This document shows positions 52,418 through 60,441 of a stretch of 64,000 bases of DNA, in pieces; position 1 is the stretch's first letter, and every line of letters starts with the position of its first letter. The notes beneath the pieces were generated by a model, which saw nothing but the letters and a program-made list of their open reading frames with translations, had not been told where the DNA came from and did not search any database. Source of the stretch: DASVEG01 sp035540495 (GTDB lineage Bacteria; Actinomycetota; Acidimicrobiia; Acidimicrobiales; CADCTF01). The position numbers and the translations under genes were made by a program. Where the stretch lies: contig DATLGL010000036.1 in assembly GCA_035540495.1 (NCBI GenBank), positions 13,339-77,338 on the forward strand, read 5' to 3'.

Positions 52418-53409
52418 CAGGCGCGAACCCGGTTCTGCTTGGGGTCGAACGCGTCGCGGAGACCGTCGCCGATGAAGTTGACGCACAGGACGATCACGAT
52501 GATGAACAGGCCCGGGAAGTAGAAGAGCCACGGGCGCGTCTGAGCCGACGCCTGACCGTCGGAGACGAGCAACCCGAGCGACGTGTCGGGTACCCTGATG
52601 CCGAGGCCGAGGTACGACAGGGTCGTCTCGATGAGGATCGCAGCAGCCATGGTGAGCGTCGAGGCGACGATGATCGAGCCGACGACGTTCGGGAGCAGGT
52701 GGCGGAAGATGATGCGAGCGTCGCTGGCACCGGCCGCTCGCGCCGCCTCGACGAACTCCTTCTCGCGCAGCGACAGGATCTCGGCACGGACGATGCGGGC
52801 CAGGGTGGTCCACACGATCGCGGCGATGATCACGGCAATTCCGAACCACGATCCGCTCTGGCGGACCTTGTTCGACAGCACGGCGAGGATGGCGAGGGTC
52901 GGGATCGTCAGCACGAGGTCGACGAACCTCATCAGGAGGGCGTCGATCTTCCCGCCGTAGTAGCCGGCGATCGATCCGATCGTGACGCCGATGGCGGTCG
53001 AGAACAGCGCGACCAGCAGCATGATCTGCACCGACTTCTGCGCACCGCGCAGCACTTGGGCGAAGGTGTCGTTGCCGACGCCGTTCGTTCCCATCGGGTG
53101 GTCGAGCGATGGTGGCGTCGAGAACTCGGGGGTGATCTCGGCGTAGTCGTACTTCCACACCCGTCCCCCGACGAGCGACAGCAGGATGACGAGGATCAGC
53201 ACGACGAGGCTGACCATTGCGCCCCGGTGGCGCAGGAACCGCCGGATGACCATGCGACCCTGGCTTCGCGCCTCCACGCCGAACTCGCCGGTCTTCGAGA
53301 TGGCCGGGCCTCCGACGACGGCGGGCTGCTCGTAGATGGCGTCTCGTGCTGCGCCCTCCGAAGCGTCACTGGGGCGCTGCGGGGTCGAGTCTGCGTCGAC
53401 GTCAGCCAA
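52417..53409 (-). CDS. peptide ABC transporter permease (OppC-like)
   Basis: The 330-residue protein has an N-terminal cytoplasmic part and about six membrane segments, including GRMVIRRFLRHRGAMVSLVV and the EAA loop ARAAGASDARIIFRHLLPNV, the coupling motif for the ATPases. The HPMGTNGVGNDTF region after the first helix is typical of OppC/DppC. It overlaps the OppB stop by 8 bp. The first 35 residues are acidic and unlikely to be membrane inserted. Confidence 0.9.
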   Translation of the reverse strand: MADVDADSTPQRPSDASEGAARDAIYEQPAVVGGPAISKTGEFGVEARSQGRMVIRRFLRHRGAMVSLVVLILVILLSLVGGRVWKYDYAEITPEFSTPPSLDHPMGTNGVGNDTFAQVLRGAQKSVQIMLLVALFSTAIGVTIGSIAGYYGGKIDALLMRFVDLVLTIPTLAILAVLSNKVRQSGSWFGIAVIIAAIVWTTLARIVRAEILSLREKEFVEAARAAGASDARIIFRHLLPNVVGSIIVASTLTMAAAILIETTLSYLGLGIRVPDTSLGLLVSDGQASAQTRPWLFYFPGLFIIVIVLCVNFIGDGLRDAFDPKQNRVRA

Positions 53410-54379
53410 GGCGGATCCTCGGGTCGAGATAGGCGTATGCGATGTCGGCGATCAGGTTGAAGATGACGACCACGGTGGCCGTGACGAGCAACCACGCCTG
53501 GACGACGTTCACGTCGAAGCGTTGAACGCCCTGGATGAGGAGCGTGCCCATCCCCCGCCAGTTGAAGACGCGCTCGGTGACGACGGCGCCGCCGATGACG
53601 GCGCCGAAGTCGAGCGCGACCACCGTCGCGAGCGGGATGAGCGCGTTGCGCAACGCGTGGCGCGTCAGCACGCGTCGCCCCGCGAGACCCTTCGCCCGGG
53701 CCGTGCGGACGTAGTCGCTCTGGAGGACGTCGAGCATCGACGAGCGGGTGTAGCGGGAGTACTGGGCGAAGCTGATCAGGATCAGCGTCGTGGCGGGCAG
53801 CACCGTGTGGCCCGCGATGTCGCCGAGCCGGGCGAGGAAGCCGCCCTGGAAGTCGACGCTCTCCTGGCCGATCGTGTACACGAGCTGGCGGTCGAACAAC
53901 CGGTTGATGCGGATGGCACCGAACTCCTTGAGCAGGGCGGCGAGCCAGAAGACCGGTAAGGAGAAGAAGAGGAACGAGGCGAACGTCGAGGAGTAGTCGA
54001 AGATCGAGTACTGCCTCACCGCGCTGATGACGCCCACCAGGATCGCCAGCCCGACGGCGATCATCAGCGACACGATCACCAGTCGCATCGTCACGCCCAG
54101 GGCGCGGGTGAGCTGGGGGCGGACGGGGACGCCTGCGTTGTCGGTGCCCATGTCGCCGCGGACGATGTCCTTGACCCAGATGCCGTAGCGGACGATCACG
54201 GGTTTGTCGAGGTTGAGCTCCTGCTCTCGGAGCTCGACGACGCGAGCCGACACCCGCGGGTTCAGACGGAGGTCTTCGAGAGGGTCACCGCTGTTCGCCA
54301 CCAGCACGAAGACGAGGAACGACGACACCGCGAGCAGCGGGATCGACACGAGCAGGCGGCGGATGATGAACGGGAGCAA
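53402..54379 (-). CDS. peptide ABC transporter permease (OppB-like)
   Basis: The 325-residue protein has six or so membrane segments and the EAA coupling loop (RTARAKGLAGRRVLTRHALRN), typical of OppB/DppB. I chose TTG 54379 because GGAGG lies about 7 nt upstream and the product then begins at the first helix (LLPFIIRRLLVSIPLL); an earlier TTG at 54409 adds ten non-family residues. A strong 12-bp stem-loop lies in front of it, after the SBP gene. Confidence 0.85.
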   Translation of the reverse strand: MLPFIIRRLLVSIPLLAVSSFLVFVLVANSGDPLEDLRLNPRVSARVVELREQELNLDKPVIVRYGIWVKDIVRGDMGTDNAGVPVRPQLTRALGVTMRLVIVSLMIAVGLAILVGVISAVRQYSIFDYSSTFASFLFFSLPVFWLAALLKEFGAIRINRLFDRQLVYTIGQESVDFQGGFLARLGDIAGHTVLPATTLILISFAQYSRYTRSSMLDVLQSDYVRTARAKGLAGRRVLTRHALRNALIPLATVVALDFGAVIGGAVVTERVFNWRGMGTLLIQGVQRFDVNVVQAWLLVTATVVVIFNLIADIAYAYLDPRIRLG

Positions 54380-54413
54380 GTCGGGGCCTCCGGCGCGGAT
54401 GCGCTCCAAAGAG

Positions 54414-54442
54414 TCCGGGGGACCGCAGTGCGGTCCCCCGGA
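54414..54442 (-). promoter_or_regulatory. intercistronic 12-bp stem-loop between SBP and permease genes
   Basis: TCCGGGGGACCG (54414-54425) and CGGTCCCCCGGA (54431-54442) form a perfect 12-bp stem with a 5-nt loop, in the 98 bp between the SBP stop and the OppB start. There is no clear T tract. Such stem-loops commonly stabilise the SBP message or attenuate read-through so that the binding protein is made in excess over the permease. That function is inference. Confidence 0.65.
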
Positions 54443-54477
54443 GAACTGCTGGTCGGGAAGGCTACGTCAGGTTTCGC

Positions 54478-56154
54478 TTACTTGAGCGACCACTGATGAG
54501 CGTTCCACGTCGGGCCCTGGAACCCGTTGTACTTCGGACCCTGGATGGTGTCGCGGTAGGCCAGGAGCTCAGGCACCTGGAACAGCGGCAGGGTCGGCAG
54601 ATCGGCCCAGAGGAGCGTGTCGATCTGGTTCATCATGTCTTCGCGCTCGTCCTGGTCGAACTCGACGTTCGCCTTGGCGAAGAGCTCGTCGACCTGCTTG
54701 TTCGAGTGGCCGGCGTGGTTCTGACCACCGTCGGTCTCGTAGATCGACGTGTTCGACGACAAGACGGTGCCGCCGGTCCAGCCGAAGAGGGCGATGTCGA
54801 AGTTGCCCTCGTCGAGGAAGGCGAAGCTCGGCTGCGGTGCGAGCTGAGCGTCGATGCCGGCTTCCTTCAGCTGCGCCTGCAGGAGCTGCGCGGTCTGCTG
54901 GCGACGGGGGTTCGGGTCACGCCACGTGATCCGCAGCGTCAGCTTGTTGCCGCCCTTGGCGTAGATGCCGTCGGGACCGGCGGCATAACCCGCCTGCTCG
55001 AGCAGCTTCTTCGCACCGGCGACGTCGCGCTTGCCGTACTCCTTGGCGCCATTGGCCTTGTAGGCGTCCTGGCCCGGCTTGAAGATCCGGTTGTCGAGCA
55101 CCTTGGCCTCATCGGAGAACTGGCCGGGCAGGCGCTTGACGATCTCCTGGCGGTCGATCGCCTTGCCGACGGCCTGGCGCACTTCCTTCACGCCGAGATG
55201 CTGGTTCTCGAAGTTGAAGTCGAGGTGCTCCCAGAAGGTGCCGAAGCCGATCTCCGAGGTGATCCCCTGGATCGCCTTCACCTGCTGGACCAGGTCGATC
55301 TGGGCCTGCGGGAACGCGACGTCGGCTTCCTTGTTCTCGAGCGCAGCCGGCTGCTGGGTCGCGTCGGTGATGAACGGGATGATGATCTTGTCGAGGAAGG
55401 CCGGCTTGCCCCAGTACTTCTCGTTCTTCTCGAGGGTCATGCTCTGGCCACGCTTGAAGTCGGTGACCTTGAACGGACCACCGGACACGGCGTTGGCGAG
55501 GTCGACCGTCTCGGTGACGAAGCCTTCGTTGAAGCCCTTGATCGGGTCGCCGCCGCCGGCCTTCGCGAACGCATGGGCGGGGAGGAGGAAGTCGAACAGC
55601 GCGTCCCAGTCGGCGAACTTCTTCGCGAACTTGACGGTCACGGTCTTGCCGTTGTCGCTGCCCTCGACGCTCTCGATGTCCTCGTAGCCGGTGGTGCCGG
55701 CGGGCTGGTACGCCTCGTTCTTGCCGTTCTGGGCTTCCCAGTAGTACTTGAAGTCGTCAGCCGTGATCGGCGTGCCGTCAGACCAGACCGCGTCCTTGTT
55801 GATCTTGTAGACGACGGTCTGGGGATCCTCGGAGGTGAGCTCGACGCTCGTGACGAGATCCTTGTTCTGGACCTTCTCGCCCTTCGGGTCCGCGTACCAC
55901 GCGCCGGGCCAGACCCAGCCCATGATGTAGGAGCCCCATGCGGTGTTGTGGGCGGAGGTCAGCCAGTTGAGGCTTTCCGGCTCCTGCTCGGCAGCCAGGA
56001 TGACGGTGCCACCTGACTTCTGGTCTTCGGTAGTGGTCTCGGTCTCCTCGCCACCGCCGGTCTCGTCGCCATCGTCGCCGCCACAGGCAGCGAGGATGAG
56101 ACTGAACACGGTCAGCAGCGCCAGAAGTCTCCAGACGCCACGCTTGCTTCGCAC
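54478..56154 (-). CDS. extracellular solute-binding lipoprotein, family 5 (main SBP)
   Basis: The 558-residue lipoprotein has a clear signal (WRLLALLTVFSLILAACGG with lipobox LAAC), followed by an acidic linker (DDGDETGGGEETETTT), then the SBP_bac_5 core (SGGTVILAAEQEPESLNWLT, DAVWSDGTPITADDFKYYWE). GTG 56154 has GAGGAGG about 10 nt upstream; a longer frame from 56208 starts with non-signal sequence. It is the first gene of the peptide ABC operon and, by gene order, the main binding protein. The ligand is not predictable (peptide, nickel or cellobiose are all in this family). Confidence 0.88.
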   Translation of the reverse strand: MRSKRGVWRLLALLTVFSLILAACGGDDGDETGGGEETETTTEDQKSGGTVILAAEQEPESLNWLTSAHNTAWGSYIMGWVWPGAWYADPKGEKVQNKDLVTSVELTSEDPQTVVYKINKDAVWSDGTPITADDFKYYWEAQNGKNEAYQPAGTTGYEDIESVEGSDNGKTVTVKFAKKFADWDALFDFLLPAHAFAKAGGGDPIKGFNEGFVTETVDLANAVSGGPFKVTDFKRGQSMTLEKNEKYWGKPAFLDKIIIPFITDATQQPAALENKEADVAFPQAQIDLVQQVKAIQGITSEIGFGTFWEHLDFNFENQHLGVKEVRQAVGKAIDRQEIVKRLPGQFSDEAKVLDNRIFKPGQDAYKANGAKEYGKRDVAGAKKLLEQAGYAAGPDGIYAKGGNKLTLRITWRDPNPRRQQTAQLLQAQLKEAGIDAQLAPQPSFAFLDEGNFDIALFGWTGGTVLSSNTSIYETDGGQNHAGHSNKQVDELFAKANVEFDQDEREDMMNQIDTLLWADLPTLPLFQVPELLAYRDTIQGPKYNGFQGPTWNAHQWSLK

Positions 56155-56220
56155 CGAGTGGTTCCTCCTCAGTGATTGGGATTGGGATGCCTTGGGCCCG
56201 TTCCCCACGACGGATCGGCC

Positions 56221-56250
56221 GGCAGAGCTACTGCGCTACTGCGCTACTGC
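56221..56250. repeat. short tandem repeat CTACTGCG at the secG 3' end
   Basis: Two to three copies of an 8-bp unit (CTACTGCG/CGCAGTAG) run from about 56227 to 56250 across the secG stop codon. Each copy supplies a TAG on the minus strand, giving spare stops. I see no function for it beyond that. Confidence 0.5.
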
Positions 56251-56474
56251 AGCCGGATCGCGAGGATCAGGGTGGTGAAGGCGAAGATGACCGCTGTCGC
56301 AACGGTGATGCGATCGAGGTTGCGGTCGACAACCGTCGATCCCGCAGCTGCGTTGCCGACGGCGCCCCCGAACATGTCGGACAAGCCGCCGCCCCGCCCA
56401 CTGTGCAGCAGGATGAGCAGGATCAAGAGGAGGGAGACGATGACGTGTACTACGACGACGAATGCGGTCAGCAC
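56244..56474 (-). CDS. secG: preprotein translocase subunit SecG
   Basis: The 76-residue protein has two membrane helices (LTAFVVVVHVIVSLLLILLILL and AVIFAFTTLILAIR) and the SecG signature HSGRGGGLSDMFGG between them. It is a subunit of the SecYEG channel. GTG 56474, about 12 nt after GAGGAGGG, gives the usual length; earlier starts extend it with Arg-rich sequence. It lies after tpiA, as in most actinobacteria, with a promoter-like sequence between them. Confidence 0.88.
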   Translation of the reverse strand: MLTAFVVVVHVIVSLLLILLILLHSGRGGGLSDMFGGAVGNAAAGSTVVDRNLDRITVATAVIFAFTTLILAIRLQ

Positions 56475-56512
56475 GACGGTGTGCAACCCTCCTCGTAACC
56501 TGTTCGTAAAGA

Positions 56513-56547
56513 ACCGTACCAAACGCAGGGCGGAGTCAAGCGACTCC
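56513..56547 (-). promoter_or_regulatory. candidate promoter for secG, with a small palindrome
   Basis: On the minus strand TTGACT (56534-56539) and TACGGT (56513-56518) look like -35 and -10 elements, but the 15-bp spacer is short. A palindrome GGAGTC-N4-GACTCC (56532-56547) overlaps the -35 element and could be an operator or a weak terminator after tpiA. Confidence 0.4.
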
Positions 56548-56574
56548 AGTCACAACTTCTTCCGCTGATTTCGC

Positions 56575-57339
56575 TCAAGTTGGCCGCCCGCCGAGGACAA
56601 TTCGTGCGAAATCGTCTGCATCGAGGCTCGCCCCGCCGACGAGGGCTCCGTCGATGTCGGGCTGAGCCATCAGCTCCTCGATGTTCGACGGCTTCACGCT
56701 GCCGCCGTACTGGATGCGCGTCGCCTCCGTCGTGATTGAGCGGATGAGCCCGCAGATCGCCTGGGCGTCCTCCGACGTCGCGGTGCGGCCGGTGCCGATC
56801 GCCCAGATCGGCTCGTAGGCGAAGACCATCGACTCGATCTGGTCGGGCTTCAACCCGTCCAGGGCCGCCTTCACCTGACCGGTCACCTTCTCCTCGGTCG
56901 TTCCCGCCTCCCGCTCGTCGAGCGTCTCGCCGACGCACACGATCGGGGTCATGCCGTGCTTGAAGACGGCCTTCGTCTTCTTGTTGACCATCTCGTTGGT
57001 CTCGCCGAACAACTCGCGACGCTCGCTGTGGCCGACGATGACGTACTCGACGTTGAGCTTCGCGAGGAACACCGGGCTGACCTCGCCCGTGAATGCGCCC
57101 TTCTCCTCCCAGTGGCAGTTCTGGGCGCCGAGCTTGATGTCGATCTTGTCGGCGTCGAGGAGCGTCTGGATCGACCGCAGGTCGGTGAAGGGCGGGTGCA
57201 CCGAGACGTCGACGACGGCGTAGTCGTCCTTGCTGATCGCGTAGCTGAGCTTCTGCACCACCTGGATCGCCTCCAGATGGTTGTGGTGCATCTTCCAGTT
57301 GCCGGAGATGAGGGGCTTGCGTGACGGTTTACCGGGCAT
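56575..57339 (-). CDS. tpiA: triosephosphate isomerase
   Basis: The 254-residue glycolytic enzyme has its catalytic residues in place: GNWKM with Lys16, GHSERR with His104, and AYEPIWAIGTG with Glu176, plus the phosphate-binding end GGSVKPSNI and ALVGGASL. It interconverts dihydroxyacetone phosphate and glyceraldehyde 3-phosphate in the cytoplasm. The gene overlaps the pgk stop by 11 bp, so gap-pgk-tpiA are one coupled transcript. ATG 57339 is in the middle of the pgk C-terminal codons. Confidence 0.96.
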   Translation of the reverse strand: MPGKPSRKPLISGNWKMHHNHLEAIQVVQKLSYAISKDDYAVVDVSVHPPFTDLRSIQTLLDADKIDIKLGAQNCHWEEKGAFTGEVSPVFLAKLNVEYVIVGHSERRELFGETNEMVNKKTKAVFKHGMTPIVCVGETLDEREAGTTEEKVTGQVKAALDGLKPDQIESMVFAYEPIWAIGTGRTATSEDAQAICGLIRSITTEATRIQYGGSVKPSNIEELMAQPDIDGALVGGASLDADDFARIVLGGRPT

Positions 57340-58459
57340 TGGGTGCGTTCCTCAGCGCTTCGAGGCCGGGGAGGTCGCCCTGCTCGAGGAACTCGAGGCT
57401 GGCGCCGCCGCCGGTGGAGACATGGTCGATGTCGTCGTCGAGGCCGAACTTGGCGAGCGCTGCCGCGCTGTCGCCGCCGCCGACGATCGTGAAGCCGCGT
57501 GCTTCGGCGCATGCGTGGGCGACGGCCTTCGTGCCGGCTTCGAACCTCGGATCTTCGAAGACGCCCATCGGACCGTTCCAGAAGATCGTTCGTGCTTCGG
57601 CGATGACGTCGCCGAACGCGGCTGCGGTCCCGGGTCCGATGTCGAGCCCCTTCCAGCCGTCCTGCACCCGCACGCTCCCGGTGCGGGCCGTGCCCGTGTC
57701 GGGCTTGCCGATCTCGCCGTCGGGGCTCAGCTGGACGACGTCCTCGGGGATCTGGATCTTCCCGGTCTCGAGGAGGCGCTTGCAGGTCTCGACCTGGTCT
57801 TGCTCGAGGAGGCTGTCGCCGACGGGATAGCCCTCTGCTTTGAGGAAGGTGAAGCACATGCCGCCGCCGATGAGGATCTTGTCGACCTTCTGCAGCAGCG
57901 CCTCGATGACGCCGAGCTTGTCGCTCACCTTCGACCCGCCGAGGATGGCGACGAACGGCCGCGCAGGGTCGGCCAGGAGGCCGCCGAGCACCTCGACCTC
58001 CTTCGCCAGCAGGCGACCGGCCGCCGACGGGAGCGTCTTCGGCGGGCCGACGATGCTCGCGTGGGCGCGATGGGCCGCGCCGAACGCGTCGTTGACGTAG
58101 ACGTCGTGGCCAGCGACCAGCTTCTCGACGAAGGCGGGATCGTTGCCCTCCTCCCCTGCGTCGTAACGGAGGTTCTCGAGGAGCTCGATCTTGCCGCTGC
58201 CGACGAGCTCGTCGAGGCGCGCCCGCACAGGCTCCATCGAGTACTTCGGGTCGCGCTTGCCCTTCGGACGGCCGAGGTGGCTGCACGCCGTGACCTTCGC
58301 TCCCCGTTCGAGCAGCCAGTTGATCGTTGGCAGGGCGGCCCGGATGCGCAGGTCGTCGTCGATGACCCCGTTCGTGATGGGCACGTTGAAGTCGGCGCGA
58401 AGAAGGACAGACCTCCCCGACACGTCGGGGAGGTCTTCCAGCTGCGGAACGCTCGTCAC
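57329..58459 (-). CDS. pgk: phosphoglycerate kinase
   Basis: The 376-residue enzyme shows the PGK signature near the start (SVLLRADFNVPITNG), SHLGRPKGKRDPKYSM, the hinge region and the ATP-binding C-terminal domain (FIVGGGDSAAAL-like GGGDSAAALAKFG). It transfers phosphate between 1,3-bisphosphoglycerate and ADP. GTG 58459 overlaps the gap TAG by one base (TAGTG) and starts the normal family N-terminus. The protein is slightly shorter than most (about 390-400) but keeps all motifs. Confidence 0.95.
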   Translation of the reverse strand: MTSVPQLEDLPDVSGRSVLLRADFNVPITNGVIDDDLRIRAALPTINWLLERGAKVTACSHLGRPKGKRDPKYSMEPVRARLDELVGSGKIELLENLRYDAGEEGNDPAFVEKLVAGHDVYVNDAFGAAHRAHASIVGPPKTLPSAAGRLLAKEVEVLGGLLADPARPFVAILGGSKVSDKLGVIEALLQKVDKILIGGGMCFTFLKAEGYPVGDSLLEQDQVETCKRLLETGKIQIPEDVVQLSPDGEIGKPDTGTARTGSVRVQDGWKGLDIGPGTAAAFGDVIAEARTIFWNGPMGVFEDPRFEAGTKAVAHACAEARGFTIVGGGDSAAALAKFGLDDDIDHVSTGGGASLEFLEQGDLPGLEALRNAPNAR

Positions 58460-59472
58460 TACTTCTGGTTCGCTGCGCCCATGAGGAGCGCGAGGTCGAC
58501 GAGGCGGTTCGAGTAGCCCCACTCGTTGTCGTACCAACCGAGCACCTTGACGAGGTTGCCCATCGCCATGGTGAGCTTGGCGTCGAAGGTGCAGCTTGCG
58601 GGCGAGCCGACGATGTCGGACGACACGATCGGGTCCTCCGTGTACACGAGGACCTTGCTCAGCGGGCCGTCCTGGGCCGCCTTCTGGTACGCCGCGTTGA
58701 CCTCGTCGGCCGTCACCTCACGGCTGAGGACGCCGACGAAGTCGGTCACCGAGCCGTCCTGGACCGGAACGCGAAGGGCGGTGCCGTCAAGGCGGCCCTT
58801 CATCGCCTCGAGGACGAGGCTGGTGGCGCGAGCGGCGCCCGTCGAGGACGGAACGATGTTGGCGGCGGCGGCACGGGCCCGGCGGAGGTCCTTGTGCTGC
58901 AGGTCGAGCAGGTTCTGGTCGTTGGTGTAGGCGTGGACCGTCGTCATCAGGCCCTTCTCGATGCCGAAGGCGTCGTCGAGGACCTTGATCATCGGGACGA
59001 AGCAGTTCGTCGTGCACGACGCGTTCGACACGATCTTGTGCTGCTCGGGGTCGAACTGGTCGTCGTTCACGCCGACCACGAAGGTGGCATCGACGTTGGT
59101 ACCGGGTGCGCTGATGATGACGCGGGGAGCACCGCCCTTGATGTGGGCGCCGGCCTTCTCGCCGTCGGTGAAGATGCCGGTCGACTCGATGACCAGGTCG
59201 ACGCCGAGGTCGCCCCACGGCAGGTTGGAGGGATCGCGCTCCGCGAAGACCTTGAAGCTGTCGTTGCCGACCTTGATCGAGTCGCCCTCGACGCGGACGT
59301 CTTCCTCGAGCTTCCCGTGCGTCGAGTCGTACTTGAGCAGGTGCGCGTTCGTCGCGGGATCGCCGAGGTCGTTCACCGCGACCAGGTCGACGTCGGCGCC
59401 TGCCTTCTTCGCGGCCCGGTAGAAGTTGCGTCCGATGCGCCCGAACCCGTTGATGCCGACTCGTACGGCCAT
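58459..59472 (-). CDS. gap: glyceraldehyde-3-phosphate dehydrogenase (type I)
   Basis: The 337-residue enzyme has the NAD-binding GINGFGRIGR, the catalytic SNASCTTNC with Cys153, and the partner His180 in HAYTNDQ. It oxidatively phosphorylates glyceraldehyde 3-phosphate with NAD+. AGGGAG lies about 6 nt before the ATG. It starts 71 bp after the yvcK stop; the whiA gene that usually lies between them is absent here. Confidence 0.96.
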   Translation of the reverse strand: MAVRVGINGFGRIGRNFYRAAKKAGADVDLVAVNDLGDPATNAHLLKYDSTHGKLEEDVRVEGDSIKVGNDSFKVFAERDPSNLPWGDLGVDLVIESTGIFTDGEKAGAHIKGGAPRVIISAPGTNVDATFVVGVNDDQFDPEQHKIVSNASCTTNCFVPMIKVLDDAFGIEKGLMTTVHAYTNDQNLLDLQHKDLRRARAAAANIVPSSTGAARATSLVLEAMKGRLDGTALRVPVQDGSVTDFVGVLSREVTADEVNAAYQKAAQDGPLSKVLVYTEDPIVSSDIVGSPASCTFDAKLTMAMGNLVKVLGWYDNEWGYSNRLVDLALLMGAANQK

Positions 59473-59543
59473 GTACAGCTCCCTTGCTGTCGTTGTCGAA
59501 AGTTGCCAGGTGAACGGGTACTACCCCGCTCTCTCGGTGACGC

Positions 59544-60428
59544 CTATCCGACCAGATCGGCGAGGGCCCGTGCCAGTTTCCCCGGGTCGTGGGCCGACCC
59601 CATCTCGTCAACGCTGAGCTCGGCGCGGCGGCCGTCGCAGTCGAGGGTGCCCACGGGCATCGACAGGTCGTCGTAGAGGACGACGTCCGGCGTCACGCCG
59701 TGGGCGAGAAGGGCGTCGACGTGGGCGGCGACGTCGAACCTGGGCGTCTCCGTGCTCGACCGGAGGTTGCAGACGTAGACGGTGCGGGCGCTGCTCGCGC
59801 TGATTGCCTCTCGAAGCTTGGGAACGGCGAGCGCCGCGAGGACGCTGGTGAAGAGGCTGCCGGGGCCGAGGACGATCTGGTCGGCCTGCTCGATCGCCTT
59901 CAGGGCCTCCCTCGGCGGCTCGGGATCGGGAGGCACGAGGCTCACGTGGACGATCCGACCCGCCTGCGCGACCGCGACCTGCCCGTGCACCTCGCCCTCT
60001 TCGGCCTCCGCCTTCAGCACCACGGCCTCGACCGTCGCCGGCAGCACCCGGCCGCAGGTGATGTTCAGCAGGCGCGCCGCCTCTTCGAGCGCGGCCGGGA
60101 AGTTGCCCATCGCGTCCGCGAGGCCTGCGATGACGAGGTTGCCGAGGGCGTGACCCTCGAGCTCGCCGGCATTCGCGCTGAACCGGTGCTCGAACGCCTG
60201 GGCCAGCGGGTTCCGCTCGCCGCCGGCAGCATCGGTGTCGGCGAGGGCAACGAGGCATCGCCGAAGGTCGCCGGGCGCCGGGATCCCGAGCGCCTCCCGC
60301 AGCCGGCCGCTGCTGCCTCCGTCGTCGGCGACGCTCACGATGGCGGTGATGTCGTCGGCGTAGTGCTTCGCGGCGCGGATCGTCACCGCGGTGCCGTGCC
60401 CGCCCCCGATCGCGACGACCCGGGTCAC
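59544..60428 (-). CDS. yvcK: gluconeogenesis factor YvcK/CofD-like protein
   Basis: The 294-residue protein has the family's N-terminal VVAIGGGHGTAVTIRA, VSVADDGGSSGRLREALG, and HALGNLVIAGLADAMGNF, then VLGPGSLFTSVLAAL and the typical C-terminal CDGRRAELS region. YvcK proteins bind UDP-GlcNAc-type nucleotides and coordinate carbon flow with cell wall synthesis; the fold is that of CofD, the F420 synthesis transferase. It lies 13 bp after rapZ in the conserved cluster. It is shorter than the usual 320 to 330 residues, but motifs are complete. Confidence 0.92.
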   Translation of the reverse strand: MTRVVAIGGGHGTAVTIRAAKHYADDITAIVSVADDGGSSGRLREALGIPAPGDLRRCLVALADTDAAGGERNPLAQAFEHRFSANAGELEGHALGNLVIAGLADAMGNFPAALEEAARLLNITCGRVLPATVEAVVLKAEAEEGEVHGQVAVAQAGRIVHVSLVPPDPEPPREALKAIEQADQIVLGPGSLFTSVLAALAVPKLREAISASSARTVYVCNLRSSTETPRFDVAAHVDALLAHGVTPDVVLYDDLSMPVGTLDCDGRRAELSVDEMGSAHDPGKLARALADLVG

Positions 60429-60441
60429 TCGTGGCTCCCGC

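Noticed and set aside
54414..54442. Rho-independent terminator ending the SBP transcript
   Set aside because: The stem is strong but there is no T tract, and the permease genes follow in the same direction. An attenuating or stabilising intercistronic stem is more likely.
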